In this document: piece by piece, positions 7,064-15,624 of the stretch | Layout: each line of letters begins with the position of its first letter | Position numbering within the stretch: position 1 is the stretch's first letter | Source: Janthinobacterium sp. | GTDB taxonomy: Bacteria > Pseudomonadota > Gammaproteobacteria > Burkholderiales > Burkholderiaceae_D | Direction: 5' to 3' | Assembly (NCBI RefSeq): GCF_009923995.1 | Contig: NZ_RFSK01000058.1 | Coordinates: forward strand, 1-37,440 | DNA: 37,440 bases | The notes under the pieces: model-generated | What the model was told of the DNA's origin: nothing | The model's input: only the letters and a program-made list of their open reading frames with translations | Databases searched by the model: none | Position numbers and translations under genes: made by a program

Positions 7064-8824
7064 ATGAAACCAGACCACGCCGCCCTCCTCGTCCCGCCAT
7101 CCGATGCCCCCATGCCGCGCAACGGCGCCAGCATCCTCATCGACACCCTGCTGGCGCTGGGCGTCGACACCGTCTTCGGCTATCCGGGCGGCGCCGTGCT
7201 GCCCCTGTACGATGCGCTGCATGCCCAGCCCCGTCTGCGCCACGTGCTCGTGCGCCACGAGCAGGCGGCCGTGCACGCGGCCGAGGGCTACGCGCGCAGC
7301 ACGGGCCGCCCCGGCGTCGTCTTCGTCACGTCCGGCCCCGGCATGAGCAACACCACCACGGGCTTGCTCGACGCCCTGTGCGATTCCATTCCCGTGCTCT
7401 GCATCAGCGGCCAGGTGGCCACCGCCAGCATCGGCACGCATGCCTTCCAGGAATGCGATGCGCTGGGCATTTCCCGCCCCGTCACCAAGTGGAACCGGCA
7501 AATCCGCTCGGCCGATGAAACGGCGGCCGTCGTGCGCGCAGCCCTTGCGCAAGCCACGCAGGGCAGGCCCGGCCCCGTGCTGGTCGACTTTCCCAAGGAC
7601 TTGCAGCTGGCCCTGGCGCAGGAAAGCCCGGCGCCCGCCCCCGCCACGCCCTCCCCGCTGCCGCTGCCGCCAGGCGCCGATATCGAACTGGCCGTCAGCC
7701 TGATCGCCTCCGCGCGCCGGCCCGTATTCTATGGCGGCGGCGGACTCATCAATTCTGGCGACGCCGCCTGCGCCACCTTCGCACAACTGGTGAAGCTGGC
7801 CGCCGCGCCGTGCACCCTCACCCTGCTGGGCCTGGGTGCCTTTCCCGCCGCGCACCCGGCCTTCCTCGGCATGCTGGGCATGCACGGCACCCTGGAAGCG
7901 AACCTGGCCATGCACCATGCGGACCTCATCGTCTGCGTCGGCGCCCGCTTCGACGACCGGGTCACGGGCCGCCTGGACGCCTTCTGCCCGGGCGCGAAAA
8001 TCATCCACGTCGACATCGACCCGGCGTCCATCGGCAAGGTGGTGCGCGCCGACGTGGCCCTGCGCGGCGATTGCGCCCCCGTGCTGGCCGCCCTGCTGGC
8101 GCAGCTGCGCGGACGCTTGCTGGCGGACCGCCAGCCGTGGTGGCAGCGCATCGACGGCTGGCGCGCGCAGGACAGCCTGGCGTTCGACGACACGCCGGAC
8201 GTGATCGCGCCGCAGGCGCTGATGCGGCGGCTGCAAGCGGCGCTGGACGGCATGGATGGCGGCGACGCCATCGTCTCCACCGACGTGGGCCAGCACCAGA
8301 TGTGGGCGGCGCAGCATCTGCGCTTCGCGCAGCCGCGCCGCTGGCTGACGTCGGGCGGCGCCGGCACCATGGGGTATGGCTTGCCGGCCGCCATCGGCGC
8401 GCAGGTCGCCCATCCGGACAAATGCGTCGTGTGCGTCAGCGGCGACGCCTCGATTCTGATGAATATCCAGGAACTGGCCACCGCCGTGCAGCACCGCCTG
8501 CCCGTGAAAGTCGTGCTGTCGAACAATGGCTACATGGGCATGGTGCGCCAGTGGCAAGAGCTCATCCACGGCGGGCGCTACAGCCACAGCTATACGGAAG
8601 CCCTGCCCGACTTCGTCGCCCTGGCGCGGGCCTTCGGCTGGCAGGCGCACACGGTCAGCCGGCGCGATGAGCTCGACGGGGCGCTGGCGGCCTGCCTGGC
8701 GTCCGATGGGCCGTACTTCCTCGACGTGCGCGTGCATGGCGCGGAAAACTGCTTCCCCATGATGGCGCCGGGCGCGGCGCACCATGAAGTGACCTTGCGC
8801 AAGGATGTCGTCTACACCGGATAA
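7064..8824 (+). CDS. ilvB: Acetolactate synthase, large (catalytic) subunit
   Basis: Acetohydroxyacid synthase condenses two pyruvates, or pyruvate and 2-ketobutyrate, in the first common step of valine, leucine and isoleucine synthesis. The product is 586 residues with the usual three ThDP-enzyme domains. Visible features are the N-terminal pyrimidine-binding domain with catalytic E66 in [12 protein letters not shown], the AHAS signature [11 protein letters not shown] in the FAD-side domain, and the ThDP/Mg motif [15 protein letters not shown] followed by [15 protein letters not shown]. No small regulatory subunit (ilvN/ilvH) lies next to it, which is unlike the usual ilvBN or ilvIH pair. 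The gene is divergent from an Lrp-type regulator. ilvB, ilvI and ilvG cannot be told apart here. Confidence 0.9.
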   Translation: MKPDHAALLVPPSDAPMPRNGASILIDTLLALGVDTVFGYPGGAVLPLYDALHAQPRLRHVLVRHEQAAVHAAEGYARSTGRPGVVFVTSGPGMSNTTTGLLDALCDSIPVLCISGQVATASIGTHAFQECDALGISRPVTKWNRQIRSADETAAVVRAALAQATQGRPGPVLVDFPKDLQLALAQESPAPAPATPSPLPLPPGADIELAVSLIASARRPVFYGGGGLINSGDAACATFAQLVKLAAAPCTLTLLGLGAFPAAHPAFLGMLGMHGTLEANLAMHHADLIVCVGARFDDRVTGRLDAFCPGAKIIHVDIDPASIGKVVRADVALRGDCAPVLAALLAQLRGRLLADRQPWWQRIDGWRAQDSLAFDDTPDVIAPQALMRRLQAALDGMDGGDAIVSTDVGQHQMWAAQHLRFAQPRRWLTSGGAGTMGYGLPAAIGAQVAHPDKCVVCVSGDASILMNIQELATAVQHRLPVKVVLSNNGYMGMVRQWQELIHGGRYSHSYTEALPDFVALARAFGWQAHTVSRRDELDGALAACLASDGPYFLDVRVHGAENCFPMMAPGAAHHEVTLRKDVVYTG

Positions 8825-8834
8825 GAAAACCAGT

Positions 8835-9707
8835 TTAATTCCAGACCCGGTAGATCCAGTAGCTTTCGTCGTCGCGCATGGCGCGCGCCAGCTCGGTGGG
8901 AGTCAAGCCCGTGATTTCGCGCGTCTCGCGGCAGAAATGGGCCTGGTCGGCGTAGCCGCCGCTGGCGGCGATGTCGGACCAGGACGCCGTGCCCTGCAGG
9001 ATGGCGCCCCGCTCGTCGAGGAACAGCTGTTCCGCGCGGCGCATGCGGCGCAGGGTGCGCATGGGCTGGCCGGCCCAGGCCTTGATGCGGCGCTCGACGT
9101 TGCGCGCGCCGCTGGCCAGGCCCGTCGATGCCGCCTGCACGCCCAGGCGGCGCACCCAGTCCTGCACGGCGCCGGCGGCCCCGTCGCTGCCTTGGCGCGC
9201 CTGCTGCCAGCGCGGCGCGAGGAACGCTTCCACCAGCGCGATGCGCGTCTCGTCGTCGGGCGCGGCCAGCACGGCGCCGGAGAGGGCCTGCCAGTCGGCG
9301 CCGAACACGGCATCGAACGGACGGAACTGGTCCAGCAAGGCATCCATCGGGACGCCCGTCAAGGCATGCAGGGCGGCCGGATAAAACATCACGATGAAGC
9401 TATGCACGGGGCCGGGGTTGTAGCTGACCAGCGGATACGAGCGGGGGCCGCCGAACAAGGCGGACGGCATGCGCACGTCCGTCAGCGCCAGGCCCGGCAC
9501 GGCCGCTTCCACGTCGCCCGCGATGGTCCAGATGATGCTGCACATGGGCGCGGCGGGAAAGCGGTTCAGGCGCTGGGCCGGCGGCAGCAGCGGGCAGCGC
9601 GTGGTGTCGCGCACGAGGATGGCGCGCACGCAGGAGGCGAGCGCGGTGCGCGGCGCGATCAGGCGCGTGACGGGTGCGGGAGTCGGTGTGGAAGCCATGA
9701 CGGCCAT
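8835..9707 (-). CDS. AraC family transcriptional regulator
   Basis: Regulator of 290 residues. The N-terminal part (about 15-170) is a DUF6597-like or otherwise unassigned sensing domain. The C-terminal AraC helix-turn-helix pair (about 195-280) includes MRTLRRMRRAEQLFL and the second helix region SDIAASGGYADQAHFCRETREITGLTPTEL. The start could be 9707 or 9698; neither has a clear Shine-Dalgarno sequence. It is divergent from the cytochrome P450 gene, with 126 bp between them, so it is the obvious candidate regulator of that gene. It is convergent with the acetolactate synthase gene, with only 10 bp between the stops. Confidence 0.87.
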   Translation of the reverse strand: MAVMASTPTPAPVTRLIAPRTALASCVRAILVRDTTRCPLLPPAQRLNRFPAAPMCSIIWTIAGDVEAAVPGLALTDVRMPSALFGGPRSYPLVSYNPGPVHSFIVMFYPAALHALTGVPMDALLDQFRPFDAVFGADWQALSGAVLAAPDDETRIALVEAFLAPRWQQARQGSDGAAGAVQDWVRRLGVQAASTGLASGARNVERRIKAWAGQPMRTLRRMRRAEQLFLDERGAILQGTASWSDIAASGGYADQAHFCRETREITGLTPTELARAMRDDESYWIYRVWN

Positions 9708-9833
9708 TGTAGCGGGATTTTTTGCTGCGCCACGCTGTCGTAAACGTTCAATACAAGCGGGCCGCCATCGCGTAGAGTATGGTTATTATTGCAAGCAATC
9801 CTCATACTTTTACCGTATCGACAGGAGATGTCC

Positions 9834-11276
9834 ATGCCGCCACTCGACCACGCCGCCGCGCCCGCCATCGCGCGGCCCTTGCGCCAGATCCGCCGCCTGC
9901 CGGGGCCGTTCGCCCTGCCCATCGTCGGCAACAGCCTGCAGATCAAGCTCACGCGCATCCACCGCGACGTGGAAGAGTGGGTGCGGCGCTACGGTCCCTA
10001 CCTGCGCGTCTGGTTCGGCCGCACCCTGGTGCTGGTGGTGGCCGACAGCGAGGCCGTCGGCGCCGTGCTGCGCGACCGGCCAGACGGTTTCCGCCGCCCC
10101 CTGAGCAGCGCCCTCGTCTCCGAGGAAATGGGCGGTATCCCCGGCCTGTTCCTGGCCGAGGGCACGGAATGGCGCAACCAGCGCCGCATGGTCATGGCCG
10201 GCATGGCGCCCGGCGCCATCAAGGCCTATTTTCCCGCGCTGGTGACGGTGGCGCAGCGCCTGCGGCGGCGCTGGCATCTTGCCGCCACGCAAGGCCAGGC
10301 GATCGACCTGGACGGCGACCTGAAACGCTACACGGTCGACATCATCGCCGGCCTGGCCTTCGGCACGGAAGTCAATACGCTCGAATCGGGCGAGGACGTG
10401 ATCCAGCGCCACATGGATGCCATCCTGCCCGCCGTGGCGCGGCGCAGCCTGTCCATGTTCCCCTACTGGCGCTATGTCAAGCTGCCCATCGACCGGCGCC
10501 TGGACCGCGACGTGGCGGCCCTGTCCGCCGCCGTGGCCGACCTGGTGCAGCAGGCGCGCACGCGCATGGCGCATGACCCGGCGCGGCGCGAACGCCCGCC
10601 CAACCTGCTCGAAGCGATGATCGCCGCCGCCGACCTGGAAGGCAGCGGCGTGACAGACCGCAACGTCGCCGGCAATGTGCTGACCATGCTGCTGGCGGGC
10701 GAAGACACGACGGCCAACACGCTGTCCTGGATGATCTACCTGCTGCAGCGCCACCCGCACACCCTGGCGCGGGCGCGCGAGGAAGTGCGGCGCCTGGCGC
10801 CCGACGCGGCCCGCTTCACCATCGAGCAGATGGACAGCCTCGATTACCTGGGCGCCTGCGCCAGCGAGGCCATGCGTCTAAAACCCGTGGCGCCCTTCCT
10901 GCCCGTCGAGGCCCTGCGCGACACGGTCATCGGCGATATCGCCGTGCCGGCCGGCACCCTGGTGTGGTGCGTGATGCGCCACGACACGGTATCCGATGCG
11001 CACTTTCCCGAGGCGCAGGCGTTCCAGCCCGAGCGCTGGCTGGCCGAGGGCGGCGAGGTAAACAACAAGCGCGCCGCCATGCCCTTCGGCGCCGGCTTGC
11101 GCACGTGCCCGGGCCGCTATCTGGCCTTGTTGGAAATCAAGATCGCCATGGCCATGCTGCTGGGCAGCTTCGACATCGCCGGCGTCGACACGCCCGATGG
11201 CGGCGAGGCGCAGGAACTGATGGGCTTTGTCATGTCGCCCATCGGCCTGACGCTGCGCCTGGCGCCGCCGCAGTGA
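9834..11276 (+). CDS. Cytochrome P450
   Basis: Heme-thiolate monooxygenase of 480 residues. Motifs in order: proline-rich start RRLPGPFALPIVGNS (about 20-35), I-helix oxygen-binding AGEDTT (288-293), K-helix EAMR (345-348), FQPERW, and the heme loop FGAGLRTCPGR with axial C425. It has no membrane anchor, although the Pro-rich hinge and motif style recall microsomal-like (CYP4/CYP102-type) rather than typical short bacterial P450s. The start at 9834 is chosen because AGGAG lies six bases upstream; ATG 9828 directly abuts that site. No ferredoxin or reductase gene is adjacent, so its redox partner is elsewhere. Substrate unknown; a fatty-acid or lipid hydroxylase is a guess from motif style. 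Confidence 0.9.
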   Translation: MPPLDHAAAPAIARPLRQIRRLPGPFALPIVGNSLQIKLTRIHRDVEEWVRRYGPYLRVWFGRTLVLVVADSEAVGAVLRDRPDGFRRPLSSALVSEEMGGIPGLFLAEGTEWRNQRRMVMAGMAPGAIKAYFPALVTVAQRLRRRWHLAATQGQAIDLDGDLKRYTVDIIAGLAFGTEVNTLESGEDVIQRHMDAILPAVARRSLSMFPYWRYVKLPIDRRLDRDVAALSAAVADLVQQARTRMAHDPARRERPPNLLEAMIAAADLEGSGVTDRNVAGNVLTMLLAGEDTTANTLSWMIYLLQRHPHTLARAREEVRRLAPDAARFTIEQMDSLDYLGACASEAMRLKPVAPFLPVEALRDTVIGDIAVPAGTLVWCVMRHDTVSDAHFPEAQAFQPERWLAEGGEVNNKRAAMPFGAGLRTCPGRYLALLEIKIAMAMLLGSFDIAGVDTPDGGEAQELMGFVMSPIGLTLRLAPPQ

Positions 11277-11312
11277 TACCATGGGGACCTTCCGTCCATT
11301 CGATCCTTCCCC

Positions 11313-11774
11313 ATGACCATCCGCCTGGAATCGCCGCAGCAAGCCGACGTGCAGACCCTGATCGCCGAGCTTGATGCATATCAACAGACCCTGTATCCGG
11401 CCGAGTGCGTCTACTCGCTGGACCTGGCGTCCCTGCCGCCGGACAGCCTGCTGTTCGCCGTCGCCCGCGATGCCGATGGCCGGGCGCGGGCTTGCGGGGC
11501 CATCGTCGTCACGCCCGCATTCGGCGAGGTCAAGCGCATGTACGTGCACCCGGACAGCCGCGGCCTGGGCCTGGCGAAACGCTTGCTGGCCCTGCTGGAA
11601 GCACAGGCGCTGGCGCGCGGCTGCCGCCTGCTGACCCTGGAGACGGGCATCCACCAGCCCGAGGCCATCGCCCTGTACGCGCGCCACGGCTATCAGCGGC
11701 GGGGGCCGTACGGCGACTATCCCGATGACCCGTTCAGTGTCTTCATGGAAAAACCGCTGCCGGTGGCCGCATGA
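11313..11774 (+). CDS. GNAT family N-acetyltransferase
   Basis: Acetyl-CoA-dependent acetyltransferase of 153 residues. The GNAT fold is shown by the beta-strand leading into motif A (EVKRMYVHPDSRGLGLAKRLL, with the pyrophosphate loop R83-G-L-G-L-A88), followed by LLTLETG and the C-terminal ALYARHGYQRRGPYGDY. The substrate (small molecule or protein N-terminus) cannot be read. The stop overlaps the start of the MazG-like gene by 4 bp (ATGA), so the two are translated together. It lies 36 bp downstream of the P450 gene on the same strand and may share its transcript. Confidence 0.88.
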   Translation: MTIRLESPQQADVQTLIAELDAYQQTLYPAECVYSLDLASLPPDSLLFAVARDADGRARACGAIVVTPAFGEVKRMYVHPDSRGLGLAKRLLALLEAQALARGCRLLTLETGIHQPEAIALYARHGYQRRGPYGDYPDDPFSVFMEKPLPVAA

Positions 11775-12130
11775 GCGCGCCCGCCGACAGCTTGCTCGAC
11801 ATCCGCGCGCGCCTGCGCGCCTTTGCCGACGAGCGCGACTGGGACCAGTTCCACACGCCGAAGAACCTGGCCATGGCCCTGTCCGTGGAAGTGGCGGAAC
11901 TGGTGGAGCATTACCAGTGGCTGCCCACGGGCGCCGATGGCGAACTGGACGAGGCGAAACGCACGGGCATCCGCCACGAACTGGCCGACGTGCTGATGTA
12001 CCTGGTGCGCCTGGCCGACAAGAGCGGCGTCGACCTGCATGGGGCCGTGCTGGAAAAGATGGCGCTCAATGCGCAGAAGTATCCGGCGCAGCAGGTGCGC
12101 GGCGATGCGCGCAAATACAGCGAATACTAA
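11771..12130 (+). CDS. MazG-like nucleotide pyrophosphohydrolase
   Basis: House-cleaning NTP pyrophosphohydrolase of 119 residues, the single-domain size of the RS21-C6/dCTPase-like group rather than the double-domain MazG. The Mg-binding helices carry SVEVAELVEHYQW (E40, E43) and HELADVLMYLVRL (E70, D73), the expected ExxE and ExxD pattern. Such enzymes hydrolyse non-canonical or modified (d)NTPs to the monophosphate. The start overlaps the acetyltransferase stop by 4 bp. Specificity cannot be predicted. Confidence 0.9.
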   Translation: MSAPADSLLDIRARLRAFADERDWDQFHTPKNLAMALSVEVAELVEHYQWLPTGADGELDEAKRTGIRHELADVLMYLVRLADKSGVDLHGAVLEKMALNAQKYPAQQVRGDARKYSEY

Positions 12131-12340
12131 GAACCTGTCCCAGCAGATGAATACGTCCCCTGCCGGCGCCCCCCAGAAGCGGAGACTGCGTTGTTCGTCA
12201 TTGCGCGGCTCGCCACGCGTCCTCCTCACGCCTTGTCCGCGCTCCTGATCGACTGCCAGCAGAAGACGCTCCCTGCTGGGATAGGCTCCGAGTCCCCCAT
12301 CCGTGCGTGGCTGTGGCGCGAAAAGGCGTAGCATTCAGGC
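12131..12340. repeat. Intergenic structured element, possibly a dispersed repeat
   Basis: 210 bp without a gene of its own. An 8-bp inverted repeat brackets it: CCCAGCAG at 12139-12146 and CTGCTGGG at 12273-12280. The composition differs from neighbouring coding sequence. The layout (short terminal inverted repeats, about 140 bp, not coding) fits a small non-autonomous repeat, but only one copy is in the window, so this is inference. The promoter of the downstream exported-protein gene should lie in the last 60 bp. Confidence 0.3.
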
Positions 12341-13129
12341 ATGCGCATTCATCTCTCACTGCTGCTCGCTTGCCTGCTCCACGCCCCAGTTGCGCTGGCG
12401 CAAACCGCGCCCGTGCCGCAGGTAAAAGTGGATGCCACGCGCGACCCGGTCGATAAATCCTACCGCAAGATGCTGCAGGGCGTGGACCGCTTCGAGCGCG
12501 ACCATGCGCTGGCGCCCCAGGCGACCCTGCGCTTCCGTTTGCTGCCGCGCCAGCCCGGCGTGGACATGACGGGCGTACAGCTGCGCATCGCCGGCGACAC
12601 GATCAGCATCCCCCTGCCCCTGGCGGAAGACAACAGCTTTGCCCCCGTGCGCAACGCGCAGGCCGCGCGCGAGGACGCCGTGCTGATCGCCAACCGCAAG
12701 GCCACGACCATGAGCTGGCGCGCACAGGTCATCACGCCCGGCTTGCCGCCCGGCACGCGGCGCCTGGGCGACCTGCGCCTGGAATGCCGCGCCGGCATGG
12801 ATTCGGGGCTGATCTCGAACGACCCGCAAATCATCGCCTGGTTGTCGAGCATGCTGTACAGCACGGACAAGGTGTGTTCCGAGCCGGACGGCAACTACCT
12901 GTTCTTCACGGAGCGCCCCCTGTTCGGCGTCACCCTCGTGCATGGCGAGCGCCGCCTGGCGCTGCCGTTTCGCATGCTGTACGCGGGCGGCGAGCAGACG
13001 CCCGCCTCGCTGCCCTACTGCGATTGCCAGGTCTTGCTCGACCGCACGTACTACGCCCCCCTGTGGGATACGAGCTGGCCCGACGACACCTTGCTGGAAT
13101 TTAGCTATATGGACGAGGTGGCGCCATGA
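12341..13129 (+). CDS. Exported protein of unknown function
   Basis: 262 residues. A signal peptide (about 1-20, cleavage after ALA, next residues QTAP) is clear. The mature part has a charged region (KSYRKMLQGVDRFERDHAL) and beta-rich segments. Four cysteines in the second half (ECRAG, KVCSE, YCDCQV) could form disulfides in the periplasm. I recognise no family. The stop overlaps the start of the following lipoprotein gene (ATGA), so the two products are probably made together and may act together at the envelope. The next gene upstream on this strand ends 210 bp before. Confidence 0.75.
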   Translation: MRIHLSLLLACLLHAPVALAQTAPVPQVKVDATRDPVDKSYRKMLQGVDRFERDHALAPQATLRFRLLPRQPGVDMTGVQLRIAGDTISIPLPLAEDNSFAPVRNAQAAREDAVLIANRKATTMSWRAQVITPGLPPGTRRLGDLRLECRAGMDSGLISNDPQIIAWLSSMLYSTDKVCSEPDGNYLFFTERPLFGVTLVHGERRLALPFRMLYAGGEQTPASLPYCDCQVLLDRTYYAPLWDTSWPDDTLLEFSYMDEVAP

Positions 13130-13434
13130 AGCGGCTGTCGCTGATCGTGCTGGTGCTGCTGGCCGGGTGCTCCGGCACGCGCGCCTTGCAAGCGAGCAAG
13201 AATGTGCCCTACGCTACCCTGGAACAGGTGGTGCAGGTGGGCAGCAGCACGCGCGAACAGGTACGCGCCGCGCTGGGCGAGAGCACGTCCATCCGCTTCG
13301 ACAGCGGCACGGAAGTGTGGATGTACACCTACCCCGCGGCCTCGGGCGCGCAGGGCGAATATGTCATTCTGTTTGGCGGGGATGGGGTGGTGCGCAAGGT
13401 GCGCAGCGGGGAAGTGTACCGGCTTGAAAAATAG
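13126..13434 (+). CDS. Small lipoprotein, SmpA/OmlA (BamE)-like
   Basis: 102 residues. It has a lipoprotein signal with lipobox LLAGC (C15). The mature part contains the SmpA/OmlA-type pattern NVPYATLEQVVQVGSSTREQVRAALGES, a strand then GEYVILFGGDGVVRKVRSGEV. The family's best-known member, BamE, is part of the outer-membrane protein assembly complex, but many paralogues like this are of unknown role. It is translationally coupled to the exported protein before it. I would not call it bamE. Confidence 0.78.
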   Translation: MKRLSLIVLVLLAGCSGTRALQASKNVPYATLEQVVQVGSSTREQVRAALGESTSIRFDSGTEVWMYTYPAASGAQGEYVILFGGDGVVRKVRSGEVYRLEK

Positions 13435-13461
13435 GCTTGAACCCAAGGGCAAGGGCCGGGG

Positions 13462-13489
13462 GGGAATGCTCCCCATGGGCAGCATTCCC
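13462..13489. terminator. Hairpin between convergent lipoprotein and chemoreceptor genes
   Basis: GGGAATGCT (13462-13470) pairs perfectly with AGCATTCCC (13481-13489) around a 10-base loop. It sits between convergent genes, where it could end either transcript, but there is no T-run on either side, so a classical intrinsic terminator is not proven. Confidence 0.35.
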
Positions 13490-13526
13490 GTCACGCAGTG
13501 ACTGACCCCGGTCTTTCCAGGGTGTA

Positions 13527-15182
13527 TTAGCGTGCCTTTAACAGCGCCCTGGTCGCCATGCCCGCGCCCACGCTGCGGCCCACGCCCGTGGCCTTGCGCT
13601 TGGGCGACGCCTTCAGCTTGAAGATGCCGATCGACTGGGCCACGCTGTCGGTGCGCTGCGCCAGGTTGGCGGCGGCCGCGGCCGCTTCTTCCACCAGCGC
13701 CGCATTCTGCTGCGTGATGCCATCCATGTGGATGACGGCCTGGTTGACCTGGCCGATGCCCTGGTTCTGCTCGCGCGTGGTGGAGGAAATCTCGTCCATC
13801 ACTTCCGTCACCCTGGCCACGGAGGCGATCACTTCCGTCATGGTGGCACCCGCATTGCTGGTCAGCACGCTGCCCGCGTTCACGGTGGCAATCGAATGGT
13901 CGATCAGGTTTTTCACCTCTTTCGCGGCCGTCGCCGAGCGCTGCGCCAGGCTGCGCACTTCGCCCGCCACGACGGCAAAGCCGCGGCCATGCTCGCCCGC
14001 CCGGGCCGCTTCCACGGCCGCGTTCAAGGCGAGGATATTCGTCTGGAAGGCGATGCCGTCGATGAGGCCGATGATGTCGAGGATCTTGCGCGACGAGGTG
14101 CTGATCTCGTCCATCGTGGTGACCACTTCGCTGACGATGGTGCCGCCCTTGGCGGCGATGGTCGAGGCCTGCGCCGCCAGGTCGTTGGCCGTGGCCACGT
14201 GATCGGCGCTGTTTTGCACGGTGGACGTCAGCTGCTCCATGCTGGCGGCCGTCTGCTCCAGGCTGGACGCCTGCGATTCCGTGCGGCCGGACAGGTCCAT
14301 ATTGCCCGTAGCGATCTCCGCCGTGGTGATGCGGATATCCTCGAAGTTGGCGCGCACGTCGCCGATGATGCTGTGTAAGTTGATATTTGTCTGGCGCAAG
14401 GCCGCCATCAATTGACCCATGTCATCGTCGCGCACCTTGTCGATGACGCCCGTCAAGTCGCCGCCCGCCATCTTGCGCGCCACGGTGATGGCCTCGCCCA
14501 GGGGCGCGACGAGGGAATTGTGCAAATGGGCCCAGAAATACAGCATCAATGCCACGGCGGCGGCCGCAGCGCCGCTGAGCCAGCTGCGCGTGGCCGTGCT
14601 CGTGTCGCCATCGATATTCCACACGGCGCAGCCGAGCACGGCCAGCACGACGCCAAAGGCGATGCAATGCAGGGCCAGGTCCTGCGACAGGGTCAGCTTG
14701 CGCCATTCGGCTAGCTTGGCGGCCCAGCCCTGGCGCACGACGCGGCCATTGCGGATGGCCAGGTTGGCGGCATTGCCGTCCTTGAAACCTTTATACAGGG
14801 CGGCCGCTTCGTTGATCTGCTCGCGCGTGGGCTTGGTGCGCACGGACATATAGCCGATCGGGCGGCCGTTTTCGATGACGGGGGTGATATTGGCGAAGAC
14901 CCAGTAGAAATCGCCATTCTTGCAGCGGTTCTTGACCATGCCCGTCCACGGCATGCCGCTCTTGATCGTCGCCCACAGGTCCGCAAACGCTTCGGCAGGC
15001 ATATCGGGATGGCGCAGGATATTCTGTGGTGCACCCAGCAGTTCCATTTCTGAAAAGCCGCTGACTTCAATGAAATACTGATTAGCGTAATTGATGTTTC
15101 CCTGTAAATCCGTGGTGGAAACAATCGTCATGCCTTCATTTAATACGTATTCATTTTGCGTGATAGGCGTGTTGACCCGCAT
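13527..15182 (-). CDS. Aer-like PAS-domain methyl-accepting chemotaxis protein
   Basis: Energy or redox taxis transducer of 551 residues. An N-terminal cytoplasmic PAS domain (about 15-117) matches the Aer type closely ([45 protein letters not shown]), which in Aer binds FAD. Two hydrophobic segments (about 168-188 and 200-218) hold it in the membrane without a periplasmic domain. A HAMP region (about 219-271) and a long signalling helical hairpin follow, with the conserved tip [20 protein letters not shown]. The start at 15182 has GAGGAG upstream; a longer frame to 15305 is AT-rich leader. No che or flagellar genes are adjacent. Confidence 0.9.
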   Translation of the reverse strand: MRVNTPITQNEYVLNEGMTIVSTTDLQGNINYANQYFIEVSGFSEMELLGAPQNILRHPDMPAEAFADLWATIKSGMPWTGMVKNRCKNGDFYWVFANITPVIENGRPIGYMSVRTKPTREQINEAAALYKGFKDGNAANLAIRNGRVVRQGWAAKLAEWRKLTLSQDLALHCIAFGVVLAVLGCAVWNIDGDTSTATRSWLSGAAAAAVALMLYFWAHLHNSLVAPLGEAITVARKMAGGDLTGVIDKVRDDDMGQLMAALRQTNINLHSIIGDVRANFEDIRITTAEIATGNMDLSGRTESQASSLEQTAASMEQLTSTVQNSADHVATANDLAAQASTIAAKGGTIVSEVVTTMDEISTSSRKILDIIGLIDGIAFQTNILALNAAVEAARAGEHGRGFAVVAGEVRSLAQRSATAAKEVKNLIDHSIATVNAGSVLTSNAGATMTEVIASVARVTEVMDEISSTTREQNQGIGQVNQAVIHMDGITQQNAALVEEAAAAAANLAQRTDSVAQSIGIFKLKASPKRKATGVGRSVGAGMATRALLKAR

Positions 15183-15540
15183 CGTCGCTCCTCTATTTTT
15201 TTCAACTAGCATAACAAAAACATAAAAACAATATACCACATCAAGCACGGACGAGATATCGCCCCGGCGACAGTGACGCTGGTCAAACAATATAATAAAA
15301 AGCAATTGTTTTATGTTTTAGAATTTACTTTGATTCAACTTCATTGGTTTAATTGAAATTTGAAATGTTAATCCGCAGCACACGGAATAATTAATTAAAT
15401 ATTATTTATTGTTGCTGTACGCGATAAACAAGGCGCATGGGACGGGTAAACGGCGGCGCTGTCGCCAATACCATGGCAAGCACCCGGGGATTACCATTGC
15501 ATTAATAATGCAGCGATAAGGTTCGTTTCTTCAGGGAAAA
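15183..15540. promoter_or_regulatory. Upstream region of the Aer-like gene
   Basis: About 360 bp without a gene. The stretch 15190-15420 is very AT-rich compared with the rest of the window, including an AT inverted repeat at 15386-15406 (AATAAT and ATTATT arms). It should carry the chemoreceptor promoter on the minus strand; a TATATT box lies near 15230-15236. I did not find a convincing sigma-28 (FliA) promoter. From 15421 to 15540 nothing specific is visible. Confidence 0.35.
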
Positions 15541-15565
15541 TAAAAACTGGCGCGAGCGCGCCAGT
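15541..15565 (-). terminator. Intrinsic terminator of the DEAD-box helicase gene
   Basis: Read on the minus strand, the palindrome ACTGGCGC-GCTC-GCGCCAGT (15546-15565) is followed by TTTTTATTTT, the form expected for a Rho-independent terminator. A second GC-rich hairpin (CAGGCGCC at 15592-15599 with GGCGCCTG at 15605-15612) lies between it and the helicase stop codon at 15625. Confidence 0.8.
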
Positions 15566-15624
15566 GGGGAATATGTCTCCAATCCGCGACACAGGCGCCG
15601 GGGAGGCGCCTGCGCAGGGATGGC

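Noticed and set aside
6977..8785. A 602-codon minus-strand frame opposite the acetolactate synthase gene
   Set aside because: Shadow frame with low-complexity translation, covering the Lrp operator; the plus strand encodes a full ThDP enzyme.
13435..13526. Intrinsic terminator for the lipoprotein gene at 13462-13489
   Set aside because: Kept only as a low-confidence hairpin, because no T-run follows on either strand.
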